Assembly: GCA_948099385.1 (NCBI GenBank)
Contig: CANUEZ040000117.1
Location: forward strand, 4,574,001-4,638,000
Origin: Fasciola hepatica
Lineage: Eukaryota; Platyhelminthes; Trematoda; Plagiorchiida; Fasciolidae
DNA length: 64,000 bases
Direction: 5' to 3'
Shown here: positions 37,921 through 50,118 of the stretch, in pieces
Numbering within the stretch: position 1 is the first letter of the stretch
Layout of the letters: each line of letters opens with the position of its first letter
Notes under the pieces: model-generated
What the model was told of the DNA's origin: nothing
Databases searched by the model: none
Seen by the model: the letters and a program-made list of their open reading frames with translations, nothing else
Position numbers and translations under genes: made by a program

Positions 37921-37958
<38 letters not shown>
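37921..37958. repeat. CA dinucleotide repeat
   Basis: Perfect CA run of about 38 bases. Confidence 0.95.
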
Positions 37959-37959
<1 letters not shown>

Positions 37960-39281
37960 CGACTTCGCAGCCAGCACTGTAGTTATTAGGATCCCATCCG
38001 AACGACGTACCGATCACCTGGCCGGGAGCTGCATTGAACCGAAATCGTGAAGTAACTACGCATGGCCTGTTTGATGTCAGTCTGCTGGATATTGTGGACG
38101 AACTGTGAGTCAGCTTGCTCCATTCTCATTACGTTGTACTTTTGCTCACTAGCCTACTTCATTTTCGTAACCCATCTTCGTCGAACGGTCACAAGTTGAT
38201 TTGTGATCGGTTCCACTCTATCACAAAACCTTAAACGAGTCACACTCTATCGTTTTTATTCTTCTGAGTAAGAATGAAAGAAATACTTAAGAATTATTTG
38301 CCATGGATATCATACTCCCGTTGAAACGGCAGTGAAAACGAGTTTACCGATTTCAGTGTGTGTTGTGTCCGGACTGAAGAGTCACGCATGCTGCAGGGAA
38401 AATCGATCATCTCCCCCATTCACTGACATGCATTTGTTGATGTTTGAACAAGCTGCGTTTCTTGTCTGATCGATTGAGGTGTCTATCGATTATTCTTGCT
38501 TGACGCTACACGAATGTACGCTAGCTCACGAATACAACCTAGCCCACTGAAATTTCTCTCGTATTTTGTACTTGCTTGCTTGCCTGCCGCTTGCTTGATG
38601 GCTACGGTCGGGTTTTGTGTTTACACTCCTACAAATAAATTCAGTGCCACGATCATCACCTTCCACTAATAACCAAGAATACAACAGTGTGAATGGTCAG
38701 CCCTCTGTACAGACAGAACAGAAAAGCAGTCGAGCCATCCAACACATTCCGGCAAAGATGCATGAGATAAGTGAAGACAGTTTTGCCACAATGAAGTCAT
38801 CAACGAAACCATCCAAATTTAGGTCACCCATAACTCAACTTACGTGGTAAACAAGGCATTGCATTGGCCCCAACAATGCTTTTCATATCCCCCACTCTGG
38901 CATTAACACTAGACTAGTCAACCGCACCAAAGCCTCTGTCATTCAGTATCACAACCTTGACCTACGCAAACAGCGTGAAGGAACGGTCAGCTTGACCTTT
39001 CTAAACATCTTCTTTAGTTCTCTAACAACTTGAAGTTTGTTTGTCCGGCTTTTCGCAACCTTCAAGATTTGACTTTATTCTGACTAAATAAACAGATGCC
39101 GTATGTAAGGGAATGATCTGGTACGTCGCTAATAACTGGCCTTGTTCGTCTGACAGTCCGCAAGGAGCATTGGCGAGCGGCCAGCACCCGCTCCTCTATC
39201 ATGAAATGACGACAATATTGGAGGGAACGAAGCAGACCGAAGGACCAATCAAGCGCCATCTGCTGTCTGAAATGAATCAAC

Positions 39282-39383
39282 CAATTGGGTCTGTAACCAA
39301 GCTAACCACTCAGAAGAAAGGTTTGTGAATATTAGGCAAACCAATAGGTCTGCTGGCCAGGATTTGGCTATGATCAGTGTGCA
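39282..39383 (+). repeat. Copy of unclassified dispersed repeat
   Basis: Aligns over about 100 bases with 59726-59827 (shared blocks: ctaaccactcagaa, tgtgaat, ccagga/tcaggacttggc). The upstream 150 bases also show weaker similarity. I cannot class it. Confidence 0.6.
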
Positions 39384-39592
39384 TCTTATGTAAACTGTCA
39401 TTATGGTACTGAGTTACTGCGAGTGTGCATCAGTCAATAGGCAAACAAGACGGGAGACAAATGCTGCAAGAGGAATTCCTTTTATATACTCTTACCGGTC
39501 GCGAACGTATAAGATTCCACAGAAAATATGAAATGAGTTGTTCGAAAGTGTGGCATTAATTGATGCAAGTGTGCTTTGTGTGGTTGTACGAT

Positions 39593-39617
39593 TGTGTGTG
39601 TGTGTGTGTGTGTGTGT
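39593..39617. repeat. GT dinucleotide repeat
   Basis: Perfect GT run of about 25 bases. Confidence 0.9.
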
Positions 39618-40169
39618 CGAAGTCTGCGTCTCGGTAGTATGTGGTTGGCCAGACAAATCGTAGGCTAAGGGTAGAATTCAATCGTTTTCGAAAGCAGAAC
39701 GTTGGGCTAGGCCCATTGATCGATAACACCTCTTGTATGCTTAGGCGGGATGGGATCATAGTGACGTAGAATGACGCAGAACGCATTGGTTGGTATGACC
39801 GTGTGTCCACTAGCAATCAAGTGGCAAACGGTAGGCTAAGTGGATCTACCTGTCGAAATCAACACTTAGAAAGTGGGTTGACTCATGCAGCATGCAGCAA
39901 ATACTTGGTCATATGTTCCGCCATTCTAGTGCTTGGCGTTCTGCTGGTTGTGCCAGTGTGCATCCTGGCAACTGTACGAGAAGGCGTAAATTCAATGAGA
40001 CGTAGAGTCTACGGTGATGCGGTCCTTAAATGAAGGTTTGGGGAGGTGACGGGTGACTGACATTAACCATAGTGATGCGGCACAGTAGGTTCTCAGTGGT
40101 GCACTTCTAATACGCTAAGCAGTAAGTTGCACCAATCTGTCCCCTTTATAAGGAAGAAAGACGTAATTG

Positions 40170-41010
40170 CACTTTGTTTTCAGTGTCCAAGGATGCAGAT
40201 GCGATACTCCTTTGTCTGCCGCGGAAACGAATAACGGAGGCCGAATACCCACTAGGGCGCAAAGTGGCGAAAAGATGTTCTATCTCAGTTGTGAGCGAAT
40301 CCTTGGTACAAATTGTGCTAGCCCTGAAGAATAAGGTTCTAATAAGTGCACAGTTTTGTTCGACAGGGGAGGAACTATTGAAGTGAAATTATCGACCGGA
40401 CCGTGTTTCTTTGAGAAACGCTGGTCGCTGGATAGAACTATCCGATCTTCGTGTTATTGACACACCCGGAAAGGCAAACGAATTGTCAATTTTGGTTTAA
40501 CAAGAGGATTTTAAGTCTGTATGGGCTGCAGTAAATTTCACAGTATTGGTTGAACATCATCTGGTTTGTTCAGGACGATGAACATGTCATCTGCACATTT
40601 TTGTTGTTGTAAAAAGCGGTCTCTTTAACAACCGCTTTCAACCTCATTTCGATCATTCCCATAAAAGTGTCTGGCAGGATGGGGCCAAGAAGACCATCCA
40701 TGGCTACTCCGTCAAAGTCTGTAAGCTCTTCCCTGGAAATGAAAGCGAATGTTGTGTGCGCGCAGAAGAATGAGTGGTTTGAGAATTTCCGGCTGTGAAT
40801 GGAGTCACGTGTTCTTGTCAATAAACTCACAAATAAAATGCACTGTTCATGTGGAGGGTGTTTGTAGATAGTGATGCAACGTCAAACGAGCACATCATTG
40901 TGTTGGCTATGTTAACATTGGTAGTACTGATTCGAGATGATTTGAAGGCATAAAAATCTTCTGGAACAGAACACCGTGATTACAGTGGGCACGGTTAAAG
41001 ATACAACGAG
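40170..41010 (-). mobile_element. Penelope-like element, RT fragment
   Basis: The minus strand carries CSFDVASLSTN, then DFDGVAMDGLLGPILPDTFM (the Q.DGVAMGSPLGP.LADIFM RT motif with a Gly-Ser-Pro change), MFIVLN after a frameshift, and IRTLFFRASTICTKDSLTTE. These are RT core to RT C-terminus in order. Frameshifts and stops show it is inactive; the endonuclease is absent. Confidence 0.75.
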
Positions 41011-41376
41011 AAGAATCCAGATACTTTGTACTAACCAGGGTTTTGGGTTTTTTTAATTCAAAGATGTGTTAAAAACCAAGTGAATTTCATACGGGTTAAC
41101 GAAATGAAAAATCGGGAATAGTGTACGAGCAAAGGGGATAGCGTAAAATATGAGGAAATGTATACAGCAACTGTGTGTATTGTACAGTACTATATTTATA
41201 TTTGATGAAACTTTTGCATAGACAGTCGTCCGCATTTCCGTCATAAAATGGTAAACACCTAGTTACTTATCGAATCAGGGGAGTAAAACACACAAGGAAC
41301 GATTACTTATTAAAACTGCTAAGAAATTCGGCCGATACTCGCGCCTGGTTTCAAATAATGAACGGAAACAACGAAC

Positions 41377-41647
41377 CTGTGTTTGAACTAGCGCCACTAC
41401 TACTTCTGTTTTTCTGTGTATTGACCGTGGGTGTAAACGGCTGACGACGTGGATGAACGGACCATTCCATTCGGCGATTTCGAGATCTCAGCCCAATGGG
41501 GACGTCTTTGCTGTCATTCGTGTCCCGACTGAATTGATTCAAATTCGGGCTCGATATTGCATTCTGAATTGGCCGAGAGGTCAGGCGTTCCCAGCTGGTT
41601 GCAACGACTTCTTCCGGTCCGTTGATCAATTCTTCCACACTGGAAAT
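41377..41647 (-). CDS. RP1: RP1-like exon 2: end of DCX2 and basic linker
   Basis: Encodes residues 300-389 and the first base of codon 390. It starts after a clear acceptor (tatcctggacag) in phase 0 with ISSVEELINGPEEVVATSWE, which supplies the last strands of DCX2 when joined to VYTVDGKL of exon 1. The rest is a Ser/Asn/Arg-rich linker (SRNRRMEWSVHPRRQPF) with no recognised fold. The donor ACAG|GTTCGT is weak at +3, so the exact 3' edge is the least certain boundary of the gene, but the phase (1) fits exon 3. A 14.35 kb intron separates it from exon 1. Confidence 0.8.
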
Positions 41648-42718
41648 CTGTCCAGGATATAAATATCAAATGAGGAGACCGTTTGACGGAAGTCGGGTCT
41701 TGTACAAAATACTCTGTGACAAACATTTGATCTGTCCAAGTAGCATACTTAAAAGTAGATGCTTTGGAGGCCATTACTACTCATGAAGCTATTCGAAGAA
41801 GAGAGTGCGTCCATACTGAGCCGTAACCAGGTAGGTTATGCCATATACTACTCAGGATTAGCATTCATGATAAAAAACAATCATGAACAATGGCACGACA
41901 AGGAAACCATGCCACACGGACAGCTAACACGATGAGCTGGAACAATGCATAGGGAAAGTTGTGAGACCCTTGGTCTGATTATTGTGGATTTTATATCTTC
42001 TTTGATGTAAATGAGAAGTTTCTTTTTATAGCCTAATCATTTGATTGTAACCCTAAAACAAGTGCCAGGATAATCGCTTCGATATCTGGGCCCTTATTCA
42101 CAAATGACTTGTGGACTGAAGGTTACAGTGTTCGGGCAAATTTCTGCGCCCGCCCGAAATCGCACATTGAGTAGGCGGGGTAAATGCGTGGAACAACATT
42201 ACAAGCGCTTGCCGGTTACCCATTTGTCGGTCCACCGTAGGCTTGGGAGGTCGCTCATCTGTGCCTATCAATTTCTTGTGCATCTGGGTTCATGCGTGCG
42301 TGTGTGCGCTTGTATGTGTGTGCCGTCTGAGCGGTGGCACGCAGGTCTGTGGGTCAAGAGATCGCTCGTGGACAAGCAGTCAGTGTGTTCATCAGTGGAT
42401 TAATTGGGCGTGTCAAACGGAAACCTACGTGCACGGGAGGCATACATGCGCTGCTTGTATAGATTTATTGAAATTGGACAAGGAAATTCAGCTCGCCATA
42501 TCGAGAAACTCCACTAAACAAGTTTAGTCCAGATCTCATGCTTTCTAGTGTAATTTGATCTTGTATTCACCAAACAATTTGGTTGTTTTTATGCACTTTC
42601 ACCACCAAATACCATGCCGACCACCACCCCTTGGCTTCCTGACCCGAATGACAATGCTTTTGTTCAGTCCTATTGCGTCACGTAATTTTTAGTCTTGTTT
42701 CTATGACAAGTATGTTTT

Positions 42719-42832
42719 TGGAAAATCCACTTGCATTCTTCACATGGAAACGTCGGACGCTGCGAGCCAGAACCGAACCGGCGACCCTCGGCCTACCGGG
42801 CATATGCTCTACCAGCTGAGCTATCGCGGTCC
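42719..42832 (-). mobile_element. tRNA-like element with conserved tail
   Basis: Minus strand: ggaccgcgatagctcagctgg, tagagc, then ggttcggttctggctcgcag, giving box A and box B-like parts, followed by the tail cgtccgacgtttccatgtg and atgcaagtggattttcc. The tail is the one found as inverted arms at 1-85 and 29429-29601. Here it is present once, so this is the simple (non-foldback) form of the family. Confidence 0.7.
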
Positions 42833-45107
42833 GAACAGCCCGGTGTGAATAACGCTAGTGAATAGTCGATAGTGCGCTAACCACTATTCCAATGGTGCAC
42901 AGTATCTATCCTGGTTTTAATCTATGATAAGTGTCGACTGATCTCAATTGTCACGGCTCAAACTGTAGCTCCTATCTGTTCGATTTTATCGTCTGCGTAA
43001 CCTTTCTCCCCGGTATTGGAATGATCCAAGTCATAATTGCCTGGGTTACATGACGAGGCACAAACGTTTGGACGCAATTATATTTTCCTCCCAATCTGCC
43101 CAATCTGTGTGAATAAATGAACTTGGATTTCTCTGGAAGATGTTGCACTTTCTCATAACCATGCTATTCCGCTTGTTCTTCACCCACCCCTGAGTGAGTG
43201 CGTGCCCTCGAATCATTAGTTCTCTTCTGATCGCTGATCGATCAAAACACCCCACAAAAATTAGGACCTTCTTTGTAAACCACTTGACTCATTCCTGCAC
43301 TGTCGTCTCGAGTGCTTCCTGTCTGGTGTTACCTGGGCACCTTGAAGCCTTTTTTGACTGCATTGATTCGGTTTGTTTGATTCGGTCGGTTTGTCCACTA
43401 TTTCAGGTACGTTATTGTTAGCGTTTGACCATCTGTCCTATAGTACACGTAGTAAAGCAAGCTCGTATTCTCTGTCTTGGTACTTGGGGTTCGTTCATCT
43501 GCTAGTCTCTCAATTACCGGACAACCATTCTGTATAGGCTTTCCGCAATTATAGATGATCTATGGCCAGCGCTCGGTGTTAGTAATCGCTGATCACTATT
43601 TGATGTTGGTGGCGAATGGGCACCTCAAATGCACGGGGGACTCGACACACAATTCGGAATCGGTTAGAATATAGGGTTGAAAAAGTTGATTCCAAAATCA
43701 TGCATGCGAAGCTTTCACTGTCGATACACTTTCAAGACTCGTGAAAAATCATTGAGAAATGACATGTTTAGGCAATTGCAAGGAATTCTGAAGTGAGACG
43801 ATTCTTTCAGTAGGAGGATAACCAATAGCAGTCAGTTTAATCAACGCGATGAATCGATTATAGATATTCTTTTGCCATCATTTTCAAAGGTTGTTTAACC
43901 GACTGATTGGCAGTTGATATCTGGAGGAGTATTTGATTCATACTTACAAGGTGCCGTTTTCCGTGCAATCCCTGTTGTGAAAGTTAACTGAATTTGTCGG
44001 TATTTTCAACGAAGCAAACTTTGCCAGGGTTCAGTGGCTCCGATAAATAGGAAAGCAAACTGAATGTTTGTTCGTACTTTTTAATGGCTGAGTGATTTCT
44101 CGATTATTCTTGCCAAAATTTTCGCTTGAGATTCGTCGAGACTGAAATACGCGCTCAATGTTTGGCTGCTTCGAAATGGTCGGATTTCGTCGGGTATCAG
44201 TTTTTCTTTTCGGCAAAAGTATGAACTTTTCTTTCTGTAGATAAGGCTTTCTCGAAATCTGCCCATGTTCATTTGTTTACATAATTACGATGCCAAAGAA
44301 AACCCCTTAAGACAGTTTTCATTTGACGTTTCTTTACTGTTCACTGCCAAATACTAAGCCTCCATTCAGTGCTGGTCTGGAGAGAATCGGTTTCAATTTG
44401 TGGATATTCGAGATTGACTGATAGTCTATGATTAAACGAACCCTATAAAAGATTATCGGGATCACTCGGGTGACTCGTAACCAACCACTTGTTTTGACTG
44501 GTATTGATCAGACGGTAACTGAGACGAAACGAATTTCCTATCTCAATCGATGCAAGCATGAAAATGTGTCTGAATTCCCTATGATTAGTTTCAAGCCTTT
44601 GAGCCAACCCAATGCAATTCATTGAGCCTTTCCAATACGCGATATTTTTGTGCGCAAATGATTTCATTCAACTATCTTGTGATTGGGGTTTATCATGCTA
44701 TCAGTGAGTCCAAATTTTGCGTGCGAGGGTTTTCATTATAGTAAGATAAATTGAGTAAAATGTTTTGGGCGGGAAGGGGGAAGTCTGAATTATGCCTTCT
44801 GAGAAGACGATCGATCGAGTTACTGGTTGACTCCCACTGTACACCTACATTTTATTATACATGCATCTTCCTTTTATCACTCCTATTTGGTACCAAAGAC
44901 ATCTCAGTTCACGAAGAAGTCACGTGGCACGTGGAGGAGCCAATTTAACTGGAATAATATGACATGCTGAATGCAGTTCAAGGAGTTGTGTCGAGTTGAA
45001 GCAAAAGATTGAACGTAGAAATGGAAACTTTGCTTCTATCTACATCATACTTAGGCTCGCAAACAGAAAATTTGATTGAAGAAGTTGGTGGAAAGAAACA
45101 ATGAATG

Positions 45108-45130
45108 AGTGTCAGGTTCGAATCCTACCG
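45108..45130 (+). mobile_element. Isolated box-B-like site
   Basis: caggttcgaatcctaccg matches a T-arm box B; no box A or tail is recognisable, so this is a weak call. Confidence 0.2.
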
Positions 45131-48100
45131 CCACCGCCATTGATCCCTTCTAGGTACGTCTACAGTTGGTCGACCCCCCCCCCCAGGCCACCAAGAATAA
45201 AGTACTACTGCAAAGGGGGCGATGGCTTTGGTTGCTATCCCTCAGCAGCAACTTCAACGGAAAATAATAGAAAACAAGAGTACGAGAAGAGTAATAAGTT
45301 GCATAAAAATGGTAGCCCTAGCATCCCCTTCATGGCCAAGTCCACTCGTTACGCTTTTCTGATCTTTCATACCTATTGTTATATTACGTACAAAAAATTG
45401 TGATGGTAATTACTGTCAATAGTCTGAGATAATGAATGAAGTTAATGACAATATAAACCAAAATCTACCAAAGCGGAACAAAGATCAGTTGACTAATATA
45501 AAATTGACCAGCTGTGATCAGTCTGTTAAACACTACGTGCTTGGCTCGTTTGGTTAGCCAATGAACATGCAATATTTGTAGGGCGTGTCTTATCCGGTTA
45601 AACCAGACGCGGCTGTTACATTTTCGCTAGTTTTCGGTTAGTCAACTCCCAGTCTTACCCCTTGGGTGGTATTTTTAATGGTCAAATCTACGGCTGTAAT
45701 GTGTTTCCACTTTTTCTAAATTCCCAACAGGAATGTTAATTTGCGTATTGGTAATCATCCCTATTTCGACATTGTTAATGTATTGCTGCATTATACGGTC
45801 TAGATTCAAAGTTATCCATGTGGAAGTCTGAATATTTGTCTAAATAGTTGAGTCGTATCATGCGTGCGCCAGTGCCTAACTACTGTTCTTCAGTAAAAAC
45901 AGAAGCTTTTCTTCACCATGGCTACCGGTTTTGGGCTAAATCACACTGCATATTGGCGACAGACTGGCCGGGTGCAGTAACTACCGTGGTGCTTTAGTCA
46001 AGTCTGCTCGATTTGGAAAGCCTTCAAGTGACTGAAAAGAGTGAACTCTAAACACAAGGGTTATTTAAAAATTAATCCATGTAAAAAGAATACATGAGAA
46101 TCATTATAACCCGGAAAAGTGACGGGAAGAAGAAGCGGGTGGGTCATTACATTTGAACCAGAGATGGAAGTGACCTTGGAGATTTTTCACAACCTGGAAA
46201 CGGTTCTTGAGTAGACAAGCTAGATATTGATTGATACTGCTCCTGTAGACCGACGGGAGTATATGATTCAGAAGTATCGTCTTGTAAAACAGTGAGACAC
46301 ATATCTGGTAAATATGAAATATCGGTTAGTGGGATGTTTATACATATTTTATTGACATCGAGATGCTTCCCTATGATGATTTTGTCAAAAATGTCTTTGG
46401 TAAGGCCACAACAACACGGGATCAGCCATTGATTACAAATGAAACATGTGAACTCTTTTGACTTGAAGATAGATGGAAGTAACGACTATAGAATGATTTC
46501 TATATTGTAATCAGACCCCTCCCACCATTAATCGCTGATAGATTATGAAAACGCCGAAGTGGAACCATATAGAGATAACCAACAAGGAGGTCGACATTAC
46601 GATTTGATCGGAGTAGTTAAACTGTGTGGAGCATACGAAAAAGATCTCCAAAAAATTGTCACTCAGCCATAGAAATCATTCTGGTGGAAGAAAGACATGT
46701 TCTGAATGTCATTCCTGTGCACAGTTGTTTTCGAGCGATGCATGGTTGAGTTTCATTGTCAGCTGATAACTTTCAAACTTTACGAAATTGCCCATCATCC
46801 CGTATATATCCCAAAGGTCTGATAATCCAAGTCAGAAAGAAAACACGAGTCACTGAACCAGACCGGAAAGGTTTTACAAGTCAAAGGCGACGTGCGTTCA
46901 AATCGATAAAAACACTGGATTGAAGATGCTTGTGAAAGTGGACAGAAAGGCTGTCCAGTGAAGTGCGGCCCGATGAACGTGACGGGACATCAGTAACGGT
47001 GTGAATCGGACTGAGTGGTAATTGCCTTGCAGTATCAAAGTTTAGCTCAATACTGTAAACCATGAAAGTATTCATTGTATCTCTAACTGTTTCACCTGAA
47101 AAACCCACGAAGTTCCAAACAGGTTGAGGGTTTATACCTCAGAATGAATCAGTTCAAAAGTCTTTTCTTATGTCACTCAAACTGTTTTCCAAATGACTTT
47201 GTACAAAAGGTCTTTAGGATGTCTGGGAATGTTAAACATGAGCGTCTTCAGGGCGCGAAGAGGATCTCTGCGTTCTTAAGAATTGCTCCAACTTAGTGCA
47301 GATGAGAAGTGTAAAACGATGTTGAGCGTGGATTTACAACATGGTGTAGTTGATAATTCCGCATGCAAGTTCTCTGGTATCTGGTGAACAAAATGGCCCG
47401 TGAGAATGGAAAACCGATCGGTCGATCCTTCATCGAAGCTGAATGAGTTTAGCATTTACTCTTCCCCCTATTATTCCACAAAGGTCATAGTTCACGAACA
47501 CCAACAGACGATCACATTAATCAGTGTGATGCACAAGAGCAGCTATGCGGAGTCATGTCTCACGAAATACATGGATAAAGGCGTTAACAATACAAGATTT
47601 AGTTTTAGGCTTTGCAGTTCGATCGGCAGTTTGCCGGAGTTTAGCCTCTGTACCTCATTAAGGTCACGTCGAATCAGTTTCTAACACGCGACTATGGCTA
47701 GATGACCGCGCGAGAATCGACCGTTACGAGCTTGAAAGCACTTCAAGACACTTTTACGTAACCCCTGTCCTTCTCAAAGTAACCTCGTTAAAGCTTGAAC
47801 CCAATAAGCAAGTGCCAGTACCAAGTGATTAGGCCATCTTTTCACTTTAATAAGACTTGGTGATACGCGCACTCATTGCTAGATTCAGATTTGTCCTGTG
47901 TCGACACAGTCTCACACACCGATTGACTGGGACGAAATTTTTCCCCAGTATCATAATAATCTAGTCTTTGTCAGGTGTCGTCGAAATTCAAAATGAACTT
48001 GTGGTTTTTGAGTGTAAGCTTTCATTTAAGCAAATGTTTCTCGCTGACACAAACTTGTTATGCCACGTATACTTACTACTTAGCAACTAAAGGGGTTCTG

Positions 48101-48329
48101 GGCTACGCTTTTTTCAGTGAAGAACGATTAGCTTACAGAATTTGCCATTTCTAATATGGAGTCGATCCAAAAGATGCGAGAATGTGAACCATAACTCTGC
48201 GTTGTTCCGAGTATTGTGGATAATACTCTCCAGCAATATCACTTGTGTCATGTATCAGAGCCGAGATTAGTTAGTAGTGTATCCAGAAGTTGTTGCGCTT
48301 TGTGATATGTCATAGACAAGCGTTTATTG

Positions 48330-48495
48330 TTCAATAACACACGGTTGTCGGAAAAAATGTTAGCCAGTCGACATTTCGGTCACCGCGGGTAACCTTTTGA
48401 TTGTGAACTGCTCCTGAGGAAGGTTGCTCACGATAACCGAAAGGTCGACTGACTACCATCTTTTTCGACTACGCTTTGTTACCGAATAGTGAACA
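48330..48495. repeat. Hairpin element with about 70-bp inverted arms
   Basis: 48330-48396 and 48420-48495 are imperfect inverted repeats (gttcaat...cggaaaaaatg, cagtcgacatttcggt, gggtaacctt). The right arm is related to 18181-18255. It contains ctgagga, a GGTT/AACC stem and gaaa in the order of a hammerhead ribozyme core. Confidence 0.7.
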
Positions 48496-49031
48496 CTTAC
48501 CTATCATGCTATTCACTTTTAATGCAACCAAATCAACCGGCGACCTTCAGGTCATTGAAAAGAGTTTTCTTGTGAATTTCCTACTGTGGGTAATTTTTTC
48601 ATGAGCTCCCAAATCTTAATATAGAGCACGGGAAATGAACCGATAACCGAAACAACTAACGACTGAAGGTTGATTCATTCACAATTCCAAATGCGACCAC
48701 CCTTGTTTGGCTTATGAGGATGGCTACAGACCAGTCGAAAAATGAAGCGGCTTACTTTGACCCATCCTTCTTCGAAGTGTCACAGAAATTCACTGAAAAA
48801 ATCTCTTCTCCAGATATATTTATTTGTTCTGCCTATTATTTTTCTGATTAAACAGCAGAAACATTATTCAAGCCCACAGTGCTGAGTACTCACCCACCTC
48901 GTCTAGTTCTGAAACTGTTTTAGTGGATTTTGTGATAAAAGCCCATTCGTTTACGCAAAGTTTCTGAGGAATGCCCGTCATAGAAACGTATGAAAAACGC
49001 TTTCTCAAAACTTGATCTTTCTTCTATACAC

Positions 49032-49154
49032 TAGATTAGTGGAATGTTCCCTTCCGAGGACCACACTTCTTCATTAAAATGAAAACGGAATGGGCGTTTA
49101 ACAGACGACGCCTATATGACCTTGATTTCAAGGTCATACATTCCAACTAATCTA
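49032..49154. repeat. Small nested foldback with AGGTCA palindrome
   Basis: Outer arms tagattagtggaatg (49032-49046) and cattccaactaatcta (49139-49154); inside, tatgaccttga and tcaaggtcata form a perfect 11-bp palindrome at 49115-49138 with a 2-base spacer. Confidence 0.6.
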
Positions 49155-49267
49155 ATCGTTTTCACTCACGGGCTTAGCGTCAACTAGGAAACTGATATTG
49201 AACCGCAAGTTAATACAACGTTGTCCGAATGTGTTCATTTTGTTTTGCTCCGCTCTGCTAAATACAG

Positions 49268-49467
49268 GTATAATCGATCCTTCAATGAAAATAACTGCCC
49301 TTAGAGCACTCGACATTTATTTGTCAATGACAGAAAACAATTGTGACGAATTTGACCTTCATAGTTCTAAAACTTACCCATTTTTACCGTTTATCAAATT
49401 CTTTCTCTCAAGCCTCAAAAAAGCTTATCATTGTAACCAAGATTCAGAAATTTCAGCTTCTTATTAA
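49268..49467 (+). CDS. Possible 3'-terminal exon of an unidentified gene nested in intron 1
   Basis: An open frame follows a strong acceptor (gttttgctccgctctgctaaatacag) in phase 1 and reads IIDPSMKITALRALDIYLSM, ENNCDEFDLHS and FLPFIKFFLSSLKKAY, ending at TAA. A canonical AATAAA lies 30 bases beyond the stop. The Leu-rich helical pattern resembles ARM/HEAT-type helices but I cannot assign a family. It is on the strand opposite the RP1-like gene, inside its largest intron. I found no convincing upstream exon in the window, so this could be the end of a gene with distant exons, a broken copy, or a chance frame. Confidence 0.4.
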
Positions 49468-49496
49468 ACCCTACAAAACCAAAGTAAACAATATTT

Positions 49497-49502
49497 AATA
49501 AA
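49497..49502 (+). terminator. Poly(A) signal AATAAA
   Basis: Canonical AATAAA 30 bases after the TAA of the possible plus-strand terminal exon, in AT-rich sequence followed by TG/T-rich sequence (tttggtgtaatat). Its position supports a real 3' end, but the hexamer alone is common in DNA of this composition. Confidence 0.35.
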
Positions 49503-49667
49503 AGACAATTCAATATTTCCAAATTTCGTTTGGTGTAATATAAAAATTGCGAGCGAAATACTCACAAGGCAAACAATACTTTTATACTTGAATTAAGACA
49601 ACACCTGTAATATTCTCATTCCTTTTAGTAAAGAATAACACTGAAGAACTTCAACAAGGGAGTCCTG

Positions 49668-49735
49668 GCCAGTGGTAAACTGTAAACTGGGTTGAAGGTG
49701 ACCGGTGCCGGTCGCAAGGTTCGAATCCTAGTCAG
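49668..49735 (+). mobile_element. tRNA-derived SINE-like element
   Basis: tggccagtggtaaactg (box A-like) and aaggttcgaatccta (box B) at tRNA-like spacing, followed by agtcagaaaggt. Confidence 0.5.
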
Positions 49736-50092
49736 AAAGGTCTAAAATCCACCGAGATGAAAGTTCAAAATCTGCCTCGGCGTAACAGTCAAAGCCGTCG
49801 ATTTGGCCTCCAAGTCAGGCTGGTAGATCAAACAAGGGACTATGGCATCTACGTATCGTCTGAACGTGAAAGTGACTTCCGTTGACACAGACAACTTTTC
49901 TTTCCGCATTCATCAAAATGTGTAGGGCCCAATTTTGCAAATATTTACCCAAGGCTCGTGTACTCCAGCCTCAGCTAGGCTCAAGAGGAAGGCCATAGTT
50001 TTTTACCGAACAACTTTGATTAGAGGAAAGTTGCCTATCATGAGTGTTGAGGATTACAGTCACCTCATTCTCTTTATGCCCTACTTTTTGAT

Positions 50093-50118
50093 CGACCGGT
50101 CGATCGATCGATCGATCA
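50093..50118. repeat. GATC tetranucleotide run
   Basis: Five to six GATC units in a row, self-complementary. Confidence 0.85.

Larger units (their letters stand above)
36367..41376 (-). other. Intron 2 of RP1-like gene
   Basis: A 5.0 kb intron with a B-box-like site (36985-37035), a CA run (37921-37958), a GT run (39593-39617), a degenerate repeat (39282-39383) and a Penelope-like fragment (40170-41010). 37960-39280 and 39620-40160 have no supported feature. Confidence 0.8.

Noticed and set aside
39803..40033. 76-codon plus-strand frame with a hydrophobic segment (a possible small membrane protein)
   Set aside because: No Kozak, splice or homology support; it lies in intronic repeat-like DNA.
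42760..42832. Functional tRNA gene
   Set aside because: Boxes A and B are recognisable but the acceptor ends do not pair well and box B is altered; a repeat tail is attached.
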